A stretch of 14,674 nt of DNA from an uncultured Oscillibacter sp. (GTDB lineage Bacteria; Bacillota; Clostridia; Oscillospirales; Oscillospiraceae). Under the pieces are notes generated by a model. The model saw nothing but the letters and a program-made list of their open reading frames with translations. It searched no databases and was not told the DNA's origin. Numbering within the stretch: position 1 is the first letter of the stretch; every line of letters begins with the position of its first letter. The DNA lies in the NCBI GenBank assembly GCA_902490355.1, contig CABUDN010000055.1, positions 1 to 14,674 on the forward strand, written 5' to 3'. The translations under genes and the position numbers were made by a program. Positions 11,954 to 14,674 of the stretch are shown here, in pieces.

Positions 11954-14005
11954 ATGGAATTCTATCGCTGCGAGAATACAGACTGCGGTTTTCTGGCCGA
12001 GGAGGAGCCGGATGTATGCCCCCACTGCGGCGGAACCTTTTTTCAGAGGCTGGATGAGGATGAGCTGACGGCCGGTGACTGGGTGAGCCTGGGAAACCAG
12101 GCGGTAGAGGCCCATCGCAATACCGACGCCCTGGCCAGCTATCAGAGGGCTGCGGCCATGGGAGACGCCTTGGGGCTGACCAATCTGGGCTGGTGCTTTG
12201 AAAGCGGCATCGGCGTGGAGGAGGACCCGCAGCAGGCGGTGGTGCTGTATGCCCAGGCGGCAGCCCGGGATTATCTGCCGGCCCTGACCAATCTGGGCTA
12301 CTGCTATACATACGGCATTGGTGTGAAGAAGGACGAAGCCAAGGCTCTGGAGTGCTTCCGCAAGGGTGCGGAGGGCGGCTTTCCCCGGGCGCAGTTTCTG
12401 CTGGGAGAGGCATATCGCTGCGGCCGGGGTGTCGAGCAAAGTGACGCGGATGCAGTGCAGTGGTACCGCTCGGCGGCGTGGCTGGGATATCCCGGCGCAC
12501 AGACGGAGCTGGGCCGCTGTTTGGAGTTTGGCCTGGGGGTTGCGGAGGACCTGGCTAAGGCAGCCGAGTGGTATCGGGCTGCGGCGGAACAGGGCAATGC
12601 CCCGGGACAGTGCTGCCTGGGGTACTGCTATGAAGCCGGCCGGGGTGTGGAGCAGAGCTGGGAGGAGGCAGTGCGCTGGTACCGCCTGGCGGCAGAACAG
12701 GGATATCCCCGGGCGCAGTGCAATCTGGCCTGGTGCTGTGAGCACGGCCAGGGAGTGGAGCAGTCCGATGTGGAGGCGGCAAAATGGTACCGGGCCGCGG
12801 CGGAACAGGAATATCCCCGGGGTGAACTGTGCATGGGCTTTTGCTGTGAGCGGGGCCGGGGCGTTCCGGTGAATAAAGAAGAGGCAGCCGTCTGGTATCG
12901 TCGGGCAGCGGAGCACGGGGATGAGGACGGTGCATGCTGTCTGGGTTATCTCTATGAGACCGGCGTAGGCGTGGAGCAAAGCTGGGAAGACGCGGTAGGC
13001 TGGTACCGTACTGCGGCAGAGCAGGGGCTTCCCCGGGCGCAGTGCAATCTGGCCTGGTGCTATGAGCATGGCCGGGGGGTAGAGAAGGACCTGGAGCAAG
13101 CGCTTGCCTGGTACCGCAAGGCGGCGGAACAGAAGGACCCGCGGGGCCTCTTTTGCGTGGGGCGTGCCTATGACTACGGTCTGGGGATAGAACAAGACGC
13201 GGCGGAAGCGGTGCGCTGGTACCAGCAGGCGGCGGAAGCCGGTTCTGCGCCGGCCATGTGCGATCTGGGCGTATGCTATGAGCGCGGGGAAGGCGTGGAA
13301 GAGGACCTTGCAAAAGCCGCAGAATTGTACCAAAAGGCAGCGGAGGCCGGCAATGCGCCGGGACAGTGCAACCTGGGATACCTTTACGAGACTGGCCGCG
13401 GTGTACCCCAGAGCTGGGAGATGGCGGTGAAGTGGTACCGGGCCGCAGCGGAGCAGGGGCTTCCCCGGGCACAGTGCAACCTGGCCTGGTGCTATGAAAA
13501 CGGCTTGGGGCTGGAGAAAAATCTGGTCCGGGCGGCAAAGTGGTATCAGGCCGCGGCGGAACAGGGATATGCGCAGGCCCAGTGCAATCTGGGTGTATGC
13601 TATGAGTACGGCAGCGGCGTGGAAAAGGATCTTTCCCGGGCGGTGGAGCTGTATCAGACTGCGGCGGAGCAGGGAGACCGGGTAGCCGCATGCAACCTGG
13701 GATATCTCTACGAAACCGGGACCGGTGTCCGGCAGAATTGGGAACAGGCGGTGGTGTGGTATCGCCGGTCTGCGGAGCATGGATATGCCCGGGCACAGTA
13801 CCGTTTGGCGCAGTGCTATGAGCACGGCCGTGGCGTACAGAAGGATTCTGCCCAGGCGCTGGAGCTCTATGATGCGGCGGCAAAGCAGTCCTATGAGGAT
13901 GCTGCCGCCTGTGCGGCCAGGCTTCGGAAGCATGCGGTGCCGGAGGAACGAGGCGGTTTTTGGAGCGGTTTATTTGGCGGTCATTCCCCTCGTCGAAAAA
14001 AATAA
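11954..14005 (+). CDS. Zinc-ribbon protein with 16 Sel1-like repeats
   Basis: The protein is 683 residues. ATG 11954 is chosen because GGAGG (11944-11948) lies 5 bases upstream; ATG 11942, overlapping the ttcA stop, is an alternative adding 4 residues. Residues 1-27 form a zinc ribbon (C6, C11, C22, C25). Residues 41-70 are a half repeat, residues 71-646 are exactly sixteen 36-residue Sel1-like repeats, and residues 647-683 are a basic tail with HSPRRKK. The repeat consensus is roughly 'A.C.LG.CYE.G.GVE.D...A..WY..AAEQG', an alpha-alpha solenoid. Repeats group in threes (4-6, 7-9, 11-13, 14-16), with repeat 10 as a singleton. The protein has 33 cysteines, many at two fixed repeat positions. 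There is no signal peptide or membrane segment. Sel1 solenoids are protein-binding scaffolds; the partner here is unknown. It is last in the cls-ttcA operon. Confidence 0.9.
   Translation: MEFYRCENTDCGFLAEEEPDVCPHCGGTFFQRLDEDELTAGDWVSLGNQAVEAHRNTDALASYQRAAAMGDALGLTNLGWCFESGIGVEEDPQQAVVLYAQAAARDYLPALTNLGYCYTYGIGVKKDEAKALECFRKGAEGGFPRAQFLLGEAYRCGRGVEQSDADAVQWYRSAAWLGYPGAQTELGRCLEFGLGVAEDLAKAAEWYRAAAEQGNAPGQCCLGYCYEAGRGVEQSWEEAVRWYRLAAEQGYPRAQCNLAWCCEHGQGVEQSDVEAAKWYRAAAEQEYPRGELCMGFCCERGRGVPVNKEEAAVWYRRAAEHGDEDGACCLGYLYETGVGVEQSWEDAVGWYRTAAEQGLPRAQCNLAWCYEHGRGVEKDLEQALAWYRKAAEQKDPRGLFCVGRAYDYGLGIEQDAAEAVRWYQQAAEAGSAPAMCDLGVCYERGEGVEEDLAKAAELYQKAAEAGNAPGQCNLGYLYETGRGVPQSWEMAVKWYRAAAEQGLPRAQCNLAWCYENGLGLEKNLVRAAKWYQAAAEQGYAQAQCNLGVCYEYGSGVEKDLSRAVELYQTAAEQGDRVAACNLGYLYETGTGVRQNWEQAVVWYRRSAEHGYARAQYRLAQCYEHGRGVQKDSAQALELYDAAAKQSYEDAAACAARLRKHAVPEERGGFWSGLFGGHSPRRKK
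12164..13891 (+). repeat. Sixteen tandem 108-bp Sel1 repeat units
   Basis: Each unit is 108 bp (36 codons) with no length variation over 1728 bp. Unit starts fall at 12164 + 108n. Units 6, 9 and 13 (from 12704, 13028 and 13460) share long near-identical DNA around CAGTGCAATCTGGCCTGG. Units 5, 8, 12 and 15 share the AGCTGGGA(A/G) (SWE) segment or its variant. This gives a 324-bp higher-order unit. Confidence 0.9.
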
Positions 14006-14024
14006 AAAAGTTTGAAAAAACCTA

Positions 14025-14052
14025 TTGACAAAAAAGCAATATTCTGTATAAT
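14025..14052 (+). promoter_or_regulatory. tRNA-Gln promoter, consensus
   Basis: TTGACA (14025-14030) and TATAAT (14047-14052) are separated by 16 bases. It starts about 20 bases after the Sel1 gene stop codon. Confidence 0.88.
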
Positions 14053-14053
14053 A

Positions 14054-14094
14054 ATATCTGTTCGCTGCGGCTGATCACTGCGGCCGACAGATAT
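14054..14094 (+). repeat. Inverted repeat flanking the tRNA 5' leader
   Basis: ATATCTGT (14054-14061) and ACAGATAT (14087-14094) are perfect 8-bp complements. The second arm ends at the base before the mature tRNA 5' end. Between them CTGCGGC occurs twice (14065-14071, 14078-14084). If transcription starts near 14059, only the inner part of the stem can form in RNA. Confidence 0.6.
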
Positions 14095-14168
14095 AGCGGG
14101 TTTGTGTAAGGGTAGCACAGCAGACTCTGACTCTGTATGTGAGGGTTCGAATCCTTCACCCGCTGCCA
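14095..14168 (+). tRNA. tRNA-Gln (anticodon CUG), CCA encoded
   Basis: The cloverleaf folds by eye. The acceptor AGCGGGT pairs with ACCCGCT, followed by G73 and encoded CCA. The D-stem is GTG/CAC around TAAGGGTAG. The anticodon stem GCAGA/TCTGT closes the loop CTCTGAC with anticodon CTG at 14127-14129. The variable region is short, and the T-arm is GAGGG-TTCGAAT-CCTTC. Anticodon CUG reads the glutamine codon CAG. The weak A1-U72 pair and G73 fit glutamine identity. It has its own consensus promoter and terminator, and no second tRNA is adjacent. Confidence 0.95.
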
Positions 14169-14174
14169 AATGAA

Positions 14175-14208
14175 AAACCTCGGAACCACAACGGTTCCGA
14201 GGTTTTTT
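14175..14208 (+). terminator. tRNA-Gln intrinsic terminator
   Basis: AAACCTCGGAACC (14175-14187) pairs with GGTTCCGAGGTTT (14193-14205) around an ACAAC loop, and T14203-14208 follows. The upstream A-run makes it partly symmetric, so it could also work on the minus strand. Confidence 0.92.
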
Positions 14209-14504
14209 CTTTGTTTCCAAGGGCTGCGGGGATGTTGTTTTGTTTTATTCTGCGCAAGGATCATGTACCCCGCGCCCCCTTTGGGACCCCGAATGCACAC
14301 CAAAATGCGAACGGAAATGCGAGCGATTTTCGCCCTGGGGGTCTGCTGAAGCGTACTCTATATGAATGCCGCCGCAGAGCGGCTTGTTTTCTCTGTGGGA
14401 GCGGTTCGGATGCCGGTGGCAGTATAAAGCGCCAGGGGGCTGCAGCAACCGCCGCCAATACCCGGATCTGCTCCGGCATGCTGGATGCGGCTTTGCACAT
14501 CATG
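14209..14504. other. Gene-free stretch downstream of tRNA-Gln
   Basis: About 300 bases carry no open frame with a credible ribosome binding site. Frames on either strand are short, arginine- or serine-rich and lack family features. The visible items are the three 12-bp phased repeats (14292-14327) and a small hairpin GCCGC/GCGGC followed by TTGTTTT (14368-14390) that could be a weak terminator. Confidence 0.5.
14292..14327. repeat. Three 12-bp phased direct repeats beginning AATGC
   Basis: AATGC starts at 14292, 14304 and 14316, giving units AATGCACACCAA, AATGCGAACGGA and AATGCGAGCGAT. The second and third match at most positions. The period is exactly 12. The array lies 124 bases after the tRNA-Gln 3' end, where integrase or other protein-binding sites of integrated elements are sometimes found. 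No integrase gene is present in the window. Confidence 0.45.
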
Positions 14505-14528
14505 AAAAAACCGCCCCATACGGGGCGG
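14505..14528 (-). terminator. Minus-strand terminator of the right-end truncated gene
   Basis: On the minus strand CCGCCCC (14528-14522) pairs with GGGGCGG (14517-14511) around a GTAT loop and is followed by six T residues (14510-14505). It starts 7 bases beyond the minus-strand stop codon at 14536. Confidence 0.85.
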
Positions 14529-14535
14529 CAGCAGA

Positions 14536-14628
14536 CTATTCACCAGAGCCAACTTGATTTCCGTTTTTGTAGTAGTCTCCTAACTTTTGAAGCATTCCCA
14601 GAGAACAGATTTCGATTCCGGCCTGGTC
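14536..14628 (-). CDS. C-terminal fragment of an unidentified protein, cut by adapter
   Basis: Thirty codons read in from the insert edge at 14628 and end at TAG (14538-14536), just before a strong minus-strand terminator. The peptide begins DQAGIEICSLGMLQKLG and ends DYYKNGNQVGSGE. It is not recognised. The correctly oriented terminator right after the stop is the main evidence that it is a real gene end. Codon use (AAA, TTA, AAT, CAA) is more AT-rich than in the neighbouring genes. Its start and most of its body lie outside the window. Because it abuts the adapter, chimerism cannot be excluded. Confidence 0.5.
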   Translation of the reverse strand, partial: DQAGIEICSLGMLQKLGDYYKNGNQVGSGE

Positions 14629-14674
14629 AGATCGGAAGAGCGTCGTGTAGGGAAAGAGTGTAGATCTCGGTGGT
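14629..14674 (-). other. Illumina P5/TruSeq universal adapter, reverse complement (untrimmed)
   Basis: From AGATCGGAAGAGC to the end, the sequence is the reverse complement of the adapter seen at 1-43, plus three more adapter bases. The two copies make a perfect 43-bp terminal inverted repeat that is purely technical. Confidence 0.98.

Noticed and set aside
12164..13891. Tandem 108-bp repeats as a CRISPR or satellite array
   Set aside because: The period, reading frame and residue pattern are those of coding Sel1-like repeats. There are no unique spacers.
11903..13933. Long antisense open frames over the Sel1 gene (676 and 442 codons)
   Set aside because: Their 36-residue periodicity only mirrors the sense-strand repeats. 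They have no ribosome binding site or promoter and are proline/arginine-rich.
14261..14503. 80-codon minus-strand frame starting just after the minus-strand terminator
   Set aside because: It has no ribosome binding site, its composition is arginine/alanine-rich and it shows no domain; it is likely non-coding.
14139..14663. 174-codon plus-strand frame from the tRNA into the right adapter
   Set aside because: It starts inside tRNA-Gln, passes through its terminator and ends in adapter sequence.
1..14674. Terminal inverted repeats as ends of a mobile element or linear replicon
   Set aside because: The repeats are Illumina adapter sequence.

Overview
The window is a GC-rich bacterial segment with a strong G/C preference at third codon positions. 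Its promoters are sigma-A type with TTGACA-like and TATAAT-like boxes, its ribosome binding sites are AGGAGG-type, leuS is preceded by a T-box, and the gene set includes rpsU, a YqeG-family phosphatase, efp, a type II pantothenate kinase and a CD1247-like zinc-ribbon protein. This points to a Clostridia/Oscillospiraceae-like gut Firmicute. The species cannot be named from the sequence alone. Positions 1-43 and 14629-14674 are Illumina adapter sequence in opposite orientations, so the genomic insert is 44-14628 and both ends are artificial.

Layout. 44-121 (-) is the start of a small hydrophobic protein cut by the adapter. 317-603 is a promoter plus a leucine T-box controlling leuS (635-3064, +). 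The leuS terminator overlaps the promoter of an uncharacterised CpeT-like gene (3253-3804, +) that has a hairpin-rich leader. rpsU (3942-4124, +) follows, with a consensus promoter and its own terminator. A glycosyl-hydrolase-18-like gene (4163-4927, -, TTG start) is divergent from a yqeG-type phosphatase gene (5009-5542, +). Then come efp (5665-6234, +) and a CD1247-like acidic zinc-ribbon gene (6328-6774, +). coaW (6851-7696, -) is divergent from pncB (7896-9344, +), and a dyad-symmetric sequence lies between their promoters. A cls - ttcA-like - Sel1-repeat operon occupies 9476-14005 (+). tRNA-Gln(CUG) lies at 14095-14168, with its own promoter and terminator. The right end (about 14209-14628) holds no convincing complete gene. 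It contains a 12-bp phased repeat and a minus-strand terminator that closes the last 30 codons of a truncated gene.

Functional themes. Translation dominates: LeuS, S21, EF-P, a TtcA-type tRNA thiolase and tRNA-Gln. Cofactor supply comes next: CoaW for CoA and PncB for NAD. The envelope is served by cardiolipin synthase. Most of the region is ordinary chromosomal core. The least ordinary object is the 683-residue zinc-ribbon/Sel1-repeat protein. It has exactly sixteen 36-residue repeats that fall into a three-repeat higher-order unit with one extra repeat inserted, and it is unusually rich in cysteine. I see no phage, CRISPR or defence cassette. Features that could repay follow-up are the structured leader at about 3158-3240, the coaW/pncB dyad, the Sel1 protein and the region downstream of tRNA-Gln.
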